From Homalodisca vitripennis (taxonomy: Eukaryota; Arthropoda; Insecta; Hemiptera; Cicadellidae): 64,000 nt of DNA. Shown piece by piece: positions 22,649 to 35,285 of the stretch. The notes below the pieces were generated by a model. It did no database searches and was not told the origin of the DNA. It was given only the letters and a program-made list of their open reading frames with translations. The translations under genes and the position numbers were made by a program. Numbering within the stretch: position 1 is the first letter of the stretch; each line of letters begins with the position of its first letter. The stretch spans positions 121,903,001-121,967,000 of the forward strand of contig NC_060211.1 of the NCBI RefSeq assembly GCF_021130785.1. Reading direction: 5' to 3'.

Positions 22649-25600
22649 TATATACATATACACATACAATTTATAATTTGTAGAAAATTGTAGAAATTAA
22701 TAGAATTGGAAATTTGTTTCGGGAATTGCAATGCAGCAAATGCTCAAAGGGCATTGATAGCCAACATCTCAGCAACCCTTTACACTGTCTGGTCACTTTT
22801 TCCATGATACCGGGACTACTTCTTCATTTACAATGTCTTTTTTGATATTATATTTTAAATTTACAGGTTCTGCCCTAGTTATTGCAGATGGTATAACTGT
22901 TGGCATATTGGCATATAACTTTCAAGTTTATTACAGCATTTGAAAAACACAAATAGATGACGTAATTGACTAAATTCTTTAATGTAATTCTGCCGTATTT
23001 TCTATTACCGTTTGTTCCACGAATAGCGTTACAATAGTCCGTTATCACACACTTTGTTCGTTATGCGGTACGGTATTTTATGCTTTATTTTTAAACATGA
23101 TATAAAAACATTTCTTCTATGTATAGTTAGTATAAGAACCACGAATGTTGATTGGGAAAGTTGAAAATATAGGCAAAGAAATGGGAGATGGAAGCCCGTA
23201 AGAACGGTTGAAGTCATCCTGATATAAACATTTTGGGTTACTAATGTAAACCATATATGTTCGTAATAAAAGCTATAGTATTACAAAATGTAACAGTGAT
23301 AACAGTTATAAACGTTACATACGAGTGAATAGTTTACCACAGCCTATTTTTTTATAGTGGGACGATTTCTCAAACTACACATCCACATATATTAAATTTC
23401 ATGCGCACTAAGCCGTGACTGTGAACATCAAATGCAACTTCTTGATAAGGAAGTAAGTCTAACATAACATTCTGAGACGATAGCTTACTTCTTAACTCTG
23501 TTACACCACATATTTTATAATAGTTTTTCTTTAACGTATTAAAAAAAGATTTTACAGTATTCAAACTAAGATACTTGTCAGATTGAATTGATATAATTAT
23601 CTTAAGATGAATGCTGTAAATGCTTTTAAGAACAACTAATATATAACCCTTTTCATTCGTTTTTAATGCCTCTATTCCTCTTGAAAAAGGCGGATTAAAA
23701 TTTGGTCATAAATATTGCGATCTGGCTCCTGACATTTATAATGAGCGATAAAATTCATTTTTTAAATTGCCCAATCTTTATTCATAATTTTTCTAGATCT
23801 ATCAATGAATAAAAAGAAACCGATTAAAGTATTATGAAAATTTGTTAACATTGTTTAGTTTAGATTAGTTGCGTTTAAGTGACATCTTTACGAATAAAAA
23901 AAACAAGGCTAATTTTCAACATCTTTTCATTGGTTCATTTTGGGTACAAAATGCTAATATATTTGCTTTATCCATGATAATCTCTGATATAGAATAAGAT
24001 GCTCCCTTATGGCAGAACAGGGTGAATGTGGAAGAAGTTGATGTTAAATGCAACAATGGAATGAGAGTGATCAGTGGCTCACTCATGTCTCGCCTCTAAT
24101 GACTGCAGTACAGTTTAACATCGCTACTTGTGTCTTAAGTCTCGAGAAACCCAGACTGCTGACAAGGTGGATGTTTTAAGAACGTCTTTGTTCCATGTGT
24201 GTTTTCACTAGGATGTCTATTTCAGATGGATATACTGGAGTCCCGTAAACTATCATCAAAACTAATTTCATAGAGTTTCAATACATATTTTTAATACAAT
24301 ACAAAGGAATGAATAGTTGATAAGATTGTATCAATCTTTGAGAAGGAAAGGGAAGGCGTACTGCAATCTAGATCAACCACAGATATTATTGATCACGACA
24401 AATATAGTTCCTATAGTTATACTGCTTGTGTTATTAATGAAAGAATACAAGTTTATGAACATAATTCAGAGAATAATATTATGTATATTAAATAACATGG
24501 AATACACTTAAAAATAATAAACACGGTTCTTTCCACTTTTTGTATTGATTACAATATCAAATTTGAGAAGTCTAATTTAGATTTTTCACCATCTGTCACT
24601 GTAAACAGGATTAAAATGGGACTTTTAAACTGTCTTTTAGTCCCAAAAAACACAATCACAGCATAAATGTAACAACATAATTTAAGTAACAAATTATAAG
24701 AGCAATGATTTAGCTTCTCAAAGAACTTTTTGGAAAGGAAACCGTTCTTGACAGTAGTAAACTATGCGTCGAGCTCTTTAGGTTGTAACAATAGGTTACT
24801 AAATTACCTCTGACAAGTGAAATTAACGACGGCCTGTCCAAAGTAACTTTACTTGATAAAGAATCTTTAAACAAACCTTAATGTTTAATCACCAAGTTTG
24901 ACGTAATTACCGTTCACCCTTAATGTAAGATTAACCTTTTGCTGAAAACGATTATGGTATATTCACAGATACTACAAATTTAACACGTGTTTATGGTTTT
25001 TTATAAACTAACCATCCTGTATATTTTATGAAACAGTTTCTGAATGATAATTGTGCTTAAAAGGAAAATTTCGTAAAACAGGTTGTAATAGTATTGTACT
25101 TGTTCTCCAGTGTTTTAAACATGACTGCAAACAACAGAAAAATAAGAAAACTTTGTTTAGTAACACAAATACACTTGTCACTTAACATCCTATCAGTTTT
25201 GCTACCATTTGTATACAAATCTATAAATTACCTGAGGAAGAAAATTACGTAAAAACCTAAACAACCCCTCTACCGATATTGAGTTTATTTTTGATAACTC
25301 ATATTTCTCGTACGAGATTACGTGATCATATAAATGAAAGAGAGTGGGTTCTTGGTAACATGCTTTGTACAGAGAATTATCATTTTATAGGTTTTGAGGT
25401 CAGTTTTTGAAAAGATAAGTATATATATCCGTAAAATAATGACATAGCGTCTCTTTTTAACTAACCTTAGTTTGTATTTTTAAATTAAAGCTTTGAAGAA
25501 TATAAACACAATAGTAAAAACATTTGGAAACATTATTTCTTATTAACTGATAAAAATATCCAAAAACCTGAAAATTCTTTTGATGTATATACATTATTTT

Positions 25601-26536
25601 GTACAGATATATGCATAGTATATACATAAATATATACAAGTGTTTGAAAGCAAATTGGTACTTGGAGTTAAATCGAAATAACCGCCATTAAAGCAGGGTT
25701 GACATTTTTAATGTAGTTATCTTCCAGGTATTGGTACTGATTACCCTTCAGATAAATATATTTGATGATATTTTAATTCAAAAATACAACTCCTAGATAT
25801 TTCTAAATACGTTTTACCATATACAGATCTGGAAATATCACAGCACACTTTGCATATAATTACATTTCTAGTACCAGAACGGCTACTTAAGATTCGCCAT
25901 TACATAAACCTAAGCATCTTTGGTATTATTTGCATGCCGAAAGGTACTGTAACAAAACAATAGATTTTATATATTTTGACCAGCATGAAAAACAATCTAG
26001 TACCCATGTTTGACGTGCAGAAAATGCAGTACAAGCAAATTTATGGGATGTTTTTCAACAAAGCTGAATCACGACACAGTTTTGCTCAGGTTAATCCCGA
26101 TGCAACACAGCTCTCATAATTGTGTCTTTCACGAAACTGTTAGAGCTAACTTATAAATTTGAGTGTTTTAAAATTATAATATCTCTTACAAATATGAACA
26201 TACAAATTTTTAATTTATTTTAAACACTTTAACAATAAAATGAAAATACTATTTTGTTTTATAAATTTAATAAATCACTACTGGCAGCCACTCTAATAAT
26301 TTCCTTTGGGTCACCCTTATAGCAGGTAGGTTTGGCAATACAAATCAACACTTGTAATAGTGACAGTTTTGGAATGGTAGACAGTTATACAGTACCTTTT
26401 TTGTTGATCAGTAAAAAATTGTATGTAAATTTCAAACTGCATATTAAACGTGAAATCTATTTTTAGGGGTAAAAGTTAAAAATATTAAAAGTTCAATGAT
26501 TAACAAAACACACATTATATTTAATAAATAAAACTC

Positions 26537-26540
<4 letters not shown>
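22649..26540. other. AT-rich non-coding DNA
   Basis: A 3.9 kb stretch without a supported gene. Short frames (23029-23217 -, 23370-23564 -, 24317-24511 +, 25457-25639 -) lack motifs. The piece 24010-24250 is somewhat richer in GC and could be transposon debris, but I found no partner for it. Confidence 0.5.

Positions 26541-26593
<53 letters not shown>
26541..26593. repeat. (AT)n microsatellite, about 53 bp
   Basis: Pure dinucleotide run after TAATATAT. Confidence 0.97.
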
Positions 26594-26594
<1 letters not shown>

Positions 26595-26809
26595 GATTAG
26601 AATTAACTTATATAAATTCTTATTAATTATATATTATATTGGTATAATGATACTAATTATTATTTTTTCATATTTACTATTATTTATTATCTTAAATTTG
26701 ATGTCTTAGTAAACAATTACTCAAGCCATTTAAATTTTGTTAATAAACTTTCTTATCTGATACAATGTAGATATTGCCCCACACAATTGCCAAGCTCACT
26801 CCTTAGGTC

Positions 26810-27025
26810 TCAAACCACGTGGCCTGCAACTCAAATTTTCGTGATTCTGAAATTCACAGTAGTGTTATTGATTTAGTCATAAAAAAACTAACTTTGAAAT
26901 TTAATAATTTAGTTTTGAATTCATACAAGACTCTTGTCCAACAACACGGAAAGCAACTTTTGGAAATACTTATCGAGATGGAATCGAGATACTTTCAAGA
27001 TACTTATCAAGATAGTATCTTGTAG
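26810..27025 (+). other. Coding-like open frame, unidentified
   Basis: About 71 codons from an upstream in-frame stop to TAG, with no ATG before the middle. The peptide is amphipathic and well mixed, with SSVIDLVIKKLTLKFNN and LVQQHGKQLLEILIEMESRY. A predicted helix-rich end is plausible. The last 50 bp carry AGATACT-type words repeated in both orientations. Possible origins are an exon (CCTTAG just upstream resembles an acceptor) or a decayed transposase. I cannot assign a family. Confidence 0.22.
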
Positions 27026-28320
27026 TATCTTATCTGGTTATAACCAGAGTAAAACAATAACCATCCTACCAAGAGATAAACAGTGCAAAAAAACCTAATA
27101 GGCTCAATGTCTTCGGGTGAAAATGGCGATAGACAATAAGGATGGACACACTACGTTGACAATTCAATATCCAATTATAAAAAAAATATCATAATTAATA
27201 CCTTAATATCAATAATTATGCGTTTAAATGTATTAAATAAATAATCACTCGTTCCGTCCTACTCTAATATATCTACAGTAGTTTAATTTAATGCCTTTCA
27301 AGGAAGTATCTCCATTCTTTTTTTAAAGTACTTATAAAATTTGTATCATATTTATAAGAAATGCAAATAATATCTACAGTTCTTCTTAAATATAAGCTAT
27401 TACTGATGAGAACATACATAAAATTATTAACAAAGCATAACGATACATATTGAAAGAAATGTTTTTTAGTGTTTGTATTGTTCAGATTAGCCCCTCTTTT
27501 TGCCAAATCCAATAACATTTATACTGAACTCTTTTCGTAGCCACACGGTACATTGGTTACACATCAAATTTCCTTGCTAAGTAATAAGTTGATTTTTGTG
27601 GGCATTTACTATGGTTGTGTTCAATAAATTCACTATGAATCACATTTTAAAGACAAGGCAAATGTTTTATTCTTCTATGGGCATAATGGGGTCATCTACC
27701 AAAACCGTCACCTATGAATTTTAAAGTCGTAGAGTCATGGTTTGAATGAAATACATAACAAATTAATTGAAGTACTACAAAATCCTAAATTTTATTGACT
27801 CGTATTTATTATGAAATATTTTAAGAATAAAAAAATAAATAGCTATATGCATACGGAAAACATGCCAAAGTTTTGATAAAAGTTTAACTTATCCAAGTTT
27901 TGTTAATAAGCGGATTGTATAAAAACGCATTTTAATTCATGCATATCTTTAAGACCTTCATAATACCAAATTTATAAATGATATTCTCCATTTAATATAC
28001 TCAGTTGTATATACTTTTGGGTGGTTGATAAGGAATAAAATATTCTCGCTAACTCTAATTAACATAAAAACGCGTTTACACAGAGTCCTACTGTTGTTCT
28101 GCAGAATATAAAGGGCTTAATTAGTGCCAGACCAATCGTGTCTCATTTAGAGTCTAGATTTGTTACACATTAGAACATCCGATATTACCCATAGTAAATT
28201 TACTTAATAGATTTAGTTATAAAAAAAGTAGATTCAGTTGCCTGCGGGTTTGCACTTCTTGTTCAAATTAAATTACCTTCACTAAGATTGAACGTAGATA
28301 TGTTAAAAAAGTGTATATTT
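27026..28320. other. AT-rich non-coding DNA
   Basis: The minus-strand frame 27288-27518 has no recognisable feature. No RNA gene or repeat seen. Confidence 0.55.
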
Positions 28321-28445
28321 ATAGTCATTTTAATTTACTTCGTATTTTTGTTTTAAAGTTGATTTTGTCTCTCTCCGATCAAGAAAATATGTACATATAC
28401 ATAGCTCTGAGAAGCCTACTTTTGTCAAAAGACAGATTAATAGGT
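28321..28445 (-). repeat. Dispersed repeat family A, copy 3 (degenerate)
   Basis: It carries CCGATCAAGAAAATATG and a CTCTGAGAAGCCTACTT block, matching the 5' two thirds of copies 1 and 2. On the minus strand it reads RLLRAMYMYIFLIGE, keeping the IFLI core. It is followed 330 bp later by a second, more diverged unit. Confidence 0.5.
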
Positions 28446-28650
28446 TTCATAACAATCTTTAATTGTGTACTAAAAGTTGGACTACATTATATTATATCTG
28501 CGCCGTTATCAGTTACCTACTGATTTGCACTCAATCTAACGGGCGCTACACGTTTATAACCACTGCTGGTTCGAGTGAATTATATTTCCGACTCCAATTT
28601 TGAGTTGGCCTTGTTGTCATGATTAAGAACATGTGTCAAACTGTTTATAA

Positions 28651-28780
28651 GTATGGCCATTGTTGTTTACTTCGTTCTTAGTACGTCTTGTTCCATAGTT
28701 TATTTTGTTTTGTTTCCTGATGAATAAAATTTATATCACAGATCAGAGAAGACTACTTCTTCCAAAAGATAATTAACAAG
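28651..28780 (-). repeat. Dispersed repeat family A, copy 4 (very degenerate), in tandem with copy 3
   Basis: Shared with copy 3 in order: a TTTACTTCGT word, a GAT-AA-AAAAT block and CAGAGAAG-CTACTT followed by CAAAAGA. The spacing between the two copies is about 330 bp, so this may be a tandem duplication of the family A segment together with its flank. Confidence 0.4.
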
Positions 28781-28860
28781 AATTTGGGTTATATGTCAGT
28801 CTTTTAATTTATAGTAAACAAATATTACTATTTTAGAATATTTAGAGTTAGGACTGTTAC

Positions 28861-29926
28861 ATTAATTCAAAAGCACAGTGCATTAAAATTTGATCTATGC
28901 ATAGTTCTTTTCGACTCCTTTAAAGAGAGTCCTCGGAGTCAAATTCTGACCTTATGGTTTTGGACATTTATGAGATAGATTGGTACTAAATTATTCGCTT
29001 GCATTTAAACTGGTTTAAAAGCTACAGTTTCTTAGTATTTTACCAGCTACGAATGTAAACAAATTGTAAACAATAAACTATGTTTAAACAGAACAGTATT
29101 TTAGATTTAACAGGCTCATTAAATTAATATTAGAGAACTTTGGAGATCTGTATATCTTTTTTTATTTTAAACACAAAGTCGGCAGTATCCCACAGGTATT
29201 TTCGAAATAAGAATATCAACCGCAACAATGTCCAAGTGAATTTTCAGTAACTTATGATTGGTTTGGTAGGTTATGCGTGAAAGCAAAAAAAAAAAAAAAA
29301 AAGGCACTTTAGCATATATAACATTATTAAGATAATAACATAATAATCTAACCTGATTTGTCGCTATGGAATCACTTCTATGAAATTACCTAAATGTGAA
29401 CATAAATAACATATGTGTGTAACATAAATGTGAATATATCATGTGGCAATATATATCGAGAAAGACCATTGACTTTCAATATTTTACATTAATCTAAATT
29501 TTTTCATATAAAATAAAGAGTTCTACGATCTAAACATAAGAAATTATCTGAAAGTAATTAAAGCCTAGGCTGACACAATTTCGCTTTTCCCTGGCAGGGG
29601 TATGTAGAATTTTCTTTTCTCCATGGTTTTCATCTGTCTTTGTCTACAGGACATTTTAAGAATATCTTGAGCTAAAGACTTTATATGTTGCATTGATGAA
29701 TTGAACTAATATTCCAAACGTATAATAAATATAAAGTTTTTAAAATCAGCGAATCAGAGGTAATAAAAAAAAACATACAGGAATAAAATTATCAGGGCAA
29801 TGCCACTAAGTGAATATTGCCATATATTGGTAGGGAGGGGCCCATATAAATTAGTTTCTTCTACTGGTCTCACATAGATGCACCAAACATATTTTTTGTT
29901 ATATTTAATCCCTTAATAATGCCATT
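28861..29926. other. AT-rich non-coding DNA with an A18 tract
   Basis: A run of 18 As lies at 29285-29302, possibly the tail of an old retroposed sequence, though nothing recognisable precedes it. No gene or RNA is supported. Confidence 0.5.
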
Positions 29927-30100
29927 TTAAGTACTTTTCGTAACAATTCTGATAGGAGCATAAATATTTCCTCACTAAGGATATCCTCAGGGCTTAAAAA
30001 TTGTAGCCGAGAGTACCTATCTGTTATTTCCCTCCTTAAAAACGTAACAATATATTTTCTTCCAGATGAAATGTGGCACTGCCACAAAAAGTTACATGTA
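29927..30100 (-). repeat. Inverted repeat pair near 30 kb, left arm
   Basis: This is the reverse complement of 30322-30493, with small indels at the outer side. Both arms translate to nearly the same peptide: REITDRYSRLQ, one differing residue, then LSPEDILSEEIFMLLSELL. The nucleotide match is tight across the 120 bp core. A short frame runs through each arm (29905-30087 minus; 30336-30557 plus). The peptide is unidentified and likely belongs to a mobile-element or gene fragment that was duplicated and inverted. Confidence 0.85.
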
Positions 30101-30172
30101 GATAATTTCTCAGTCTATCTCATGCACCAGTGTGTGCAGTATGTGATTCTGGGTATGCCTGTTCTTTGAAGT
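30072..30172 (+). repeat. Direct repeat unit next to the 30 kb inverted arm, copy 1
   Basis: Begins ATGTGGCACTGCCACAAAAA, continues through TCTCATGCACCAGTGTGTG and ends GTTCTTTGAAGTAT. It recurs in the same orientation at 30500-30590. It overlaps the end of the inverted left arm, so the arm was flipped relative to this flank. Confidence 0.85.
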
Positions 30173-30321
30173 ATCGTAATACCATTTATACGATCCAGTG
30201 ATGAAAAACTCTTCCAGTGAAAAATCATTCAAGTAATCTGATGTACTGTACATGTTTGGCAATGTAACAACCAATGGTGTGTGGTGCATGACGGATAGAA
30301 TGACAATTTAAATTTACATCA

Positions 30322-30493
30322 TGTAAAAAATTTTTGTGGCAACTAGCCACATTTCAATCTGGAAAAAAATATATACGTTTGTAAGGAGGGAAATAACAGA
30401 TAGGTACTCTCGGCTACAAGTTTTAAGCCCTGAGGATATCCTTAGTGAGGAAATATTTATGCTCCTATCAGAATTGTTACGAAAAGTACTTAA
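30322..30493 (+). repeat. Inverted repeat pair near 30 kb, right arm
   Basis: Partner of 29927-30100. It holds the unbroken form of the shared peptide in a 73-codon plus-strand frame beginning at 30336. On this side the arm runs directly into the direct-repeat flank, so this copy may represent the original order. Confidence 0.85.
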
Positions 30494-30499
30494 ATTAAA

Positions 30500-30586
30500 T
30501 GTAGCACTGCCACAAAAAGTTCCATGTAGTTATCTACATTCTCAGTATATCTCATGAACCAGTGTTTGTGCAGTATGTTCTTTGAA

Positions 30587-30590
<4 letters not shown>
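30500..30590 (+). repeat. Direct repeat unit next to the 30 kb inverted arm, copy 2
   Basis: Matches 30072-30172, apart from a missing piece of about 16 bp before GTTCTTTGAAG. It ends exactly where an (AT)n tract begins. Confidence 0.85.
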
Positions 30591-30648
<58 letters not shown>

Positions 30649-30744
30649 CTATCTATACTATATATATAGTGTGTGTGTGTGTGTTTGTGTGTGAAAAAGT
30701 AACTATAGTCCTACTGCCATGATAACATAACTCGTTCGGGAAAT

Positions 30745-30791
<47 letters not shown>
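30588..30791. repeat. Two (AT)n tracts and a (GT)n tract
   Basis: (AT)n at 30588-30643, (GT)n at about 30669-30692, and (AT)n at 30751-30791, separated by short unique pieces. This is the densest microsatellite cluster in the window. Confidence 0.95.
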
Positions 30792-30795
<4 letters not shown>

Positions 30796-32623
30796 TTTTC
30801 AAACTCAGACAACGATACATGTTGCGATACAATTGTTTACTATTGTTATAAAAAACAAGGAAAGAAACAGATTACCAAAATTAAGGTAACTTATCAAGTA
30901 GAAAAAAAGGATTTGTTTGAGAATATTGACCCTTTCAAAAGGGAATGGTTCTATGAGAAATCTATTTTTTAATAACTGTATACCTTTTCTTTAGAGATTT
31001 ATATGGCCTGTTAATCTGACCTAATTATGTCATCATTGTCCTAAATGTTAACTTTTGCGTAAAACTAAAAATACAGTAGAGCCAATTTACATTTAAGGAA
31101 TATCCAACATCGTAAGAGAAGAAAAGACAATTATATCGTTGTATTTCTCAGTAATTAATTATTCAGGGCGTGATTCACGCTAAGTCTAGACATTCAACCT
31201 ATTAACACGATGTGACGCCCTGCATTCCTCATTCCTTGGAAACAACTTTCACTTGTTGTGATTGGCAAAAAGCTACAGTTTAATAGTTAAAAAATGTTTA
31301 TTCTTTAACAAAATATTATCTATATAGCCATAAAGAGTATTAAAAGAATATAACTCAAATACTCTTTATTGATTATAAATTTTCACAAATAATTTTCGAT
31401 TATGTATAAAAAAGTTAAAATGTTAAAATTAAAAAACATCCAATATAGATAACTTTTCTACAATGAAACTATATTATGTGTTCAATTTTTACCTTGCATC
31501 TCGTTGGTGAACTCTCTACTTCTGCCTCCTGCAAAGAGAAATGTGTTTTGAAATAATGATAAAGTTACATAAGACATGAGATATCGTTTCTAATAGATAA
31601 TTCAAATACAGTTACAAGTATTATTCACTATAAAGTAAGAATTTAGAGAGAATTCAACACTCGGAAAAACATCTCCACTCTCTGTTGACTCGATCCTGTT
31701 ACACATAACTGCCGGCTTTTGAACAAATCTGCCCAGCTGGGCGAGTTCACACTAGGAATTGAATAACATGTGTCACTGTCTTTATGTGACCAGCAGCTGT
31801 ATATCATTTCTGACTGGACTACATAATGCTGTAGGGTGGGAGAGAGTGCTAATTACATCAAAGTTCTAAATCAATTTCTTAATGGTACTGAAACAATACA
31901 CGTAATGATACGTCGACTAGTAAATTATAATGCAATTAGTTGTTTATAAAAGTCATAAAAAAGTTCAAAATGTCAATCCAAATTATGTTTTATTAGAGTT
32001 TAACATTTTTTAGATCTACTAGCAGTTATCACCGTATTTGCACGGGTTTCATATTATATATCAGATACGTCATAGGCACACCATTTTACAACACATTAAC
32101 ACATGTCCTAAATCGGTTCATGATATATTGACACTAATTAATCAATTTAGTATCCCCTCTTTTATCTCGACTTGTATCTCAAAATCGTTTTCATCCCCAT
32201 ATTCAATTACAGTAAATTGAAGTTTAAAAAACTGAAAGTAACAAGTAAATTACAGAAAATAAATTTACATGGACTAGTAATTCAATACAATATAGATTTT
32301 AAAGTAATTCAGAGTGAAAGTGAGCGTTATTGTAAGCTACTGAAGTGTGTATGATATGTTAGTGATATTTTATGTATTGATATAATTCTCAAACTCATCA
32401 TTACAACCACTTAATTCATAATAGTGTCACCCTCTAAATATTAGTTTTATTTTAAGGTTTTTCTATATTATTATAGAAAAAACAGTTTAATATATGAGCA
32501 TAACAGTTAATAATCTCATATTTCAATGTGGTGTTCTAATGTTATTATAATGCAAATTTAATTTTCTTTAAACAAATAGGCGTTATATTAATTAACAGTA
32601 TATTTATAGGTGATAGATTCAAC

Positions 32624-32627
<4 letters not shown>
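30792..32627. other. AT-rich non-coding DNA
   Basis: It contains a 12 bp perfect palindrome, GCCCAGCTGGGC, at 31731-31742, and an 8 bp inverted pair CAGGGCGT/ACGCCCTG at 31164 and 31215. Short frames at 32038-32354 overlap each other and lack motifs. Confidence 0.55.

Positions 32628-32683
<56 letters not shown>
32628..32683. repeat. (TA)n microsatellite, about 56 bp
   Basis: Pure dinucleotide run. Confidence 0.97.
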
Positions 32684-32686
<3 letters not shown>

Positions 32687-32954
32687 AAAATTCTACACCA
32701 GAAAACGGTTTGTAATTTAAGATGTATTTGGGGACCTGTGTTACATGATGAATGGCATCAAATTATGGTATCATTTCTAGTATTTATGTTATTACAATTT
32801 GACAAACTGTATGTTATCATCCCATGTATGATCTATAGTTAAATATAAAAACACAATAGCACATAATATTTTTGTTTACTAAACATACATAATAATCGTA
32901 TCTTGAAACAGACTTTGAATCCCTCAGGTTTAACAGTATAAAAGGTGCCATCAG

Positions 32955-33110
32955 ATCCACCTTTCGTTTCCTCTCAAATACTCAAGCTCTCGTGTATACT
33001 CCAAACTCTTAGTGAAGCTCAGAAACGTCAGTTACAACTAGTTTTTTAAATACTTGCAAGTAAGAGGCAGAATGTTTCTGAAACTTATATACATAAAAAT
33101 TAGAGAGGTT
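32955..33110 (+). repeat. Direct repeat pair at 33.0 and 33.8 kb, copy 1
   Basis: Shares with 33727-33885, in order: TACTCCAAACTCTT or CACTCCAAACTTTC, the word GTCAGTTACAACT or GTCGGTTACAACT, and GAATGTTTCTGAAACT or GAGTGTTTCTAAAACT. The two copies are 770 bp apart in direct orientation. It is non-coding and old. Confidence 0.8.
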
Positions 33111-33726
33111 TCTTAAATTTTCTATTTGTAGACAACGTAACTAAAGCCTTATTTTAATTGGAAGTAATATAAAAATATTAACAAATTGTGAGATATGTTT
33201 CTTTCTATGAACTCATCCATTACAATTTATGTTTTGTTTTTAAAAAGACATCACATGTTATAGTGACATCCGTAGATTACACAAATAAAAATGCAAGAAA
33301 TTTGTTTACGTAAATTCTACATAATAAAATTCCTGGATTTGTATATACACTTTACAAAGTTTATTCATGCGATTTTGGAAGATTGGTAGTTTATTTCTGC
33401 TGGAAAATATTCAAATCATTTTTAAGTGCTAAAAGAGATAATGGCCATCACAATAGCATGATTTTGAGCAGGTGGGCTTGTAAAGGTGTGGCCTAACTAC
33501 TTACATTGTATATTGAAGTTTGTATAAGTAACACTGGAGGAAAGTGTAATAATAATTAGCTAGAACTGAACAATAACACGAGTGGAAGAGTAATATTTTC
33601 GGATTTTTTTCTCATATAAACATTTCGATACTACCTTTACAGTATTGAAAATGTATAAATACGAAAGAGGCTGAACAGTAACAAACGATAGAGTAAGAAT
33701 GCCGATGTTCAAGTCGGATATTTTAC
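33111..33726. other. AT-rich spacer between the 33 kb direct repeats
   Basis: No supported gene. The minus-strand frame 33560-33754 overlaps the second repeat copy and has no motif. Confidence 0.5.
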
Positions 33727-33885
33727 TATCAGAGGTTCCTCTGAAGTATTTCAAGTGCTTGAGTACACTCCAAACTTTCGACAGAGCCCACTGATGTCGG
33801 TTACAACTCCTTTATCTAGATTACCTACTTATACGGAGGGAGAGTGTTTCTAAAACTGGTTTTATATTTAAAAATAACGGCTGAT
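33727..33885 (+). repeat. Direct repeat pair at 33.0 and 33.8 kb, copy 2
   Basis: Partner of 32955-33110. The matching words lie at about 33762-33860. Confidence 0.8.
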
Positions 33886-34370
33886 ATACTCTTCAAGTGT
33901 TTTCAAAATATTGTACTATACTGCAATATGTAAACATCTATTACTGTAGAGATATACTGTAATATCATGCATGCCTAATATTGTTGCTTTTAAGTTAACA
34001 AATCTAGGATTATTAGGACATTTGTTTGTGCAAATATCATAAAAATTAGAACAAACTTACAATATATTATTTACTAAGCTTGAAATGTAATGAAATAAAT
34101 TCATTAAATACATTTAAAATATACACGGAAAAATTATAATCCGACGAGAACTGAATCTAAAATTGCTTGAAGATTTTAGGCTTATAATGTTTTAAACTTT
34201 AAAAACGAACTAAACGGACATCTCAGCTGAATATTTTAAGAACATGCCAAATTTACATTAAAGGGACTTTAATGTGGTCGTAGCTTGAATGTTCTTTTGG
34301 AACATAGTTTCTGATATCGTAAAATGCACATGTGGGTGCATTTATGGCAGTATTTTAACTCAGTAGATGG

Positions 34371-34485
34371 CTTTGTTTTGTTGCTTCGACCAAGAACATA
34401 CAAATACATAGATCTCTGAAACCTACTTCTGTTTACTTTTAGCCCTTGTTTATTTCCAGTCTAAGAAGTTTCCGGTGCCATCGTT
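34371..34485 (-). repeat. Dispersed repeat family A, copy 5
   Basis: Plus-strand landmarks are GCTTCGACCAAGAACATAC, AGATCTCTGAAACCTACTTC and TTTCCAGTCTAAGAAGTTTCC. On the minus strand it starts GNFLDWK, matching NILDWK of copy 2, then meets stops and a frameshift before the C-terminal block. It is followed after about 400 bp by family B, the same A/B neighbours as at 7.8-8.9 kb but in a different order. Confidence 0.65.
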
Positions 34486-34879
34486 GTTTGTCCAGTGAAC
34501 AAATATACGATGTACCTACGTAAAACTGAAAACCGTAACACGATCAAAAGGTGTGTACTTTCATGCGTCTGAATTTAATTACATTGCGGCAGTTAATTTT
34601 GCCTTATTATGTTGAAAATATAAACGTATGTAGCACTCAAAAATCTGGTACGGTCAAAAAAGTACAGTATATTTGCTGTTCTTGTAATTTGGTATCATCT
34701 ATTCCAATAGTAGAGTTTACATTGTTATCCCGACGAAGAATATATTTATTAATACGAAGGACTATGAAACCTATTACGCTCTTGAGGATAGCTCTATCTA
34801 CTACCGGTATAAGAGAGGAGTTCATGTAATACGATCATTTAATAATTATCGTTAATATGGTTTTGCGTTGTTAAGTCTT
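34486..34879. other. AT-rich DNA between families A and B
   Basis: Open frames on both strands (34551-34829 + and 34637-34825 -) lie opposite each other and look like chance. A phrase near 34725-34775 (GACGAAGAATAT then GACTATGAAACCTATTAC) may be another remnant of family A. Confidence 0.4.
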
Positions 34880-35285
34880 GTAGTTTCTCGGACTGTAATC
34901 TGCAAAAGCATTTATCTTTAACCAAGGTTTGTGTTCGTTTGCCTGTTTTTCCTTAAGCCACTATTAAAATGATATAGCACAGAGTCAAAGAAACATACTA
35001 CGTTTTGAGTTTCGTAGGTGAAAACATTAAGAGGTTTGCATATTATGGGTGGCTTTAAAACAGTGTTTAAATAGTATAACAATACATTTAATATTTGTAT
35101 TCGTAATTGCTACAATCTGAAGTAAAATTTTATATATTTACTCTGTCTTCACTATCTCCATTACAACTGATCAACCACTGCTATAAAAGTTAAATTTTAA
35201 ATGTCATCTTCGAATTTGTGTCAAAAATGGTTTAGTATAAGTAAAATTTGGATTCAAAACGTAAATATCAGTAAGTCTTTAAAAA
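34880..35285 (+). repeat. Dispersed repeat family B, copy 2
   Basis: Landmarks shared with 7820-8370 are TTAAGCCACTATTAAAAT, CAGTGTTTAAATAGTAT, ATTCGTAATTG then ATCTGAAGTAAAA, and TTTGGATTCAAAACGTAAAT. The internal tandem duplication seen in copy 1 is absent here, so it arose later in copy 1 or was lost here. Confidence 0.65.

Noticed and set aside
29285..29302. A18 run as the poly(A) tail of a processed pseudogene
   Set aside because: The preceding 200 bp show no coding remnant and no target duplication could be seen.
31731..31742. 12 bp palindrome GCCCAGCTGGGC as a regulatory site
   Set aside because: A single perfect palindrome of this length can occur by chance in 64 kb, and nothing around it suggests a promoter.
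34551..34829. Overlapping open frames on both strands
   Set aside because: Neither shows motifs, and mutual overlap on opposite strands fits chance in a stretch with few stops.
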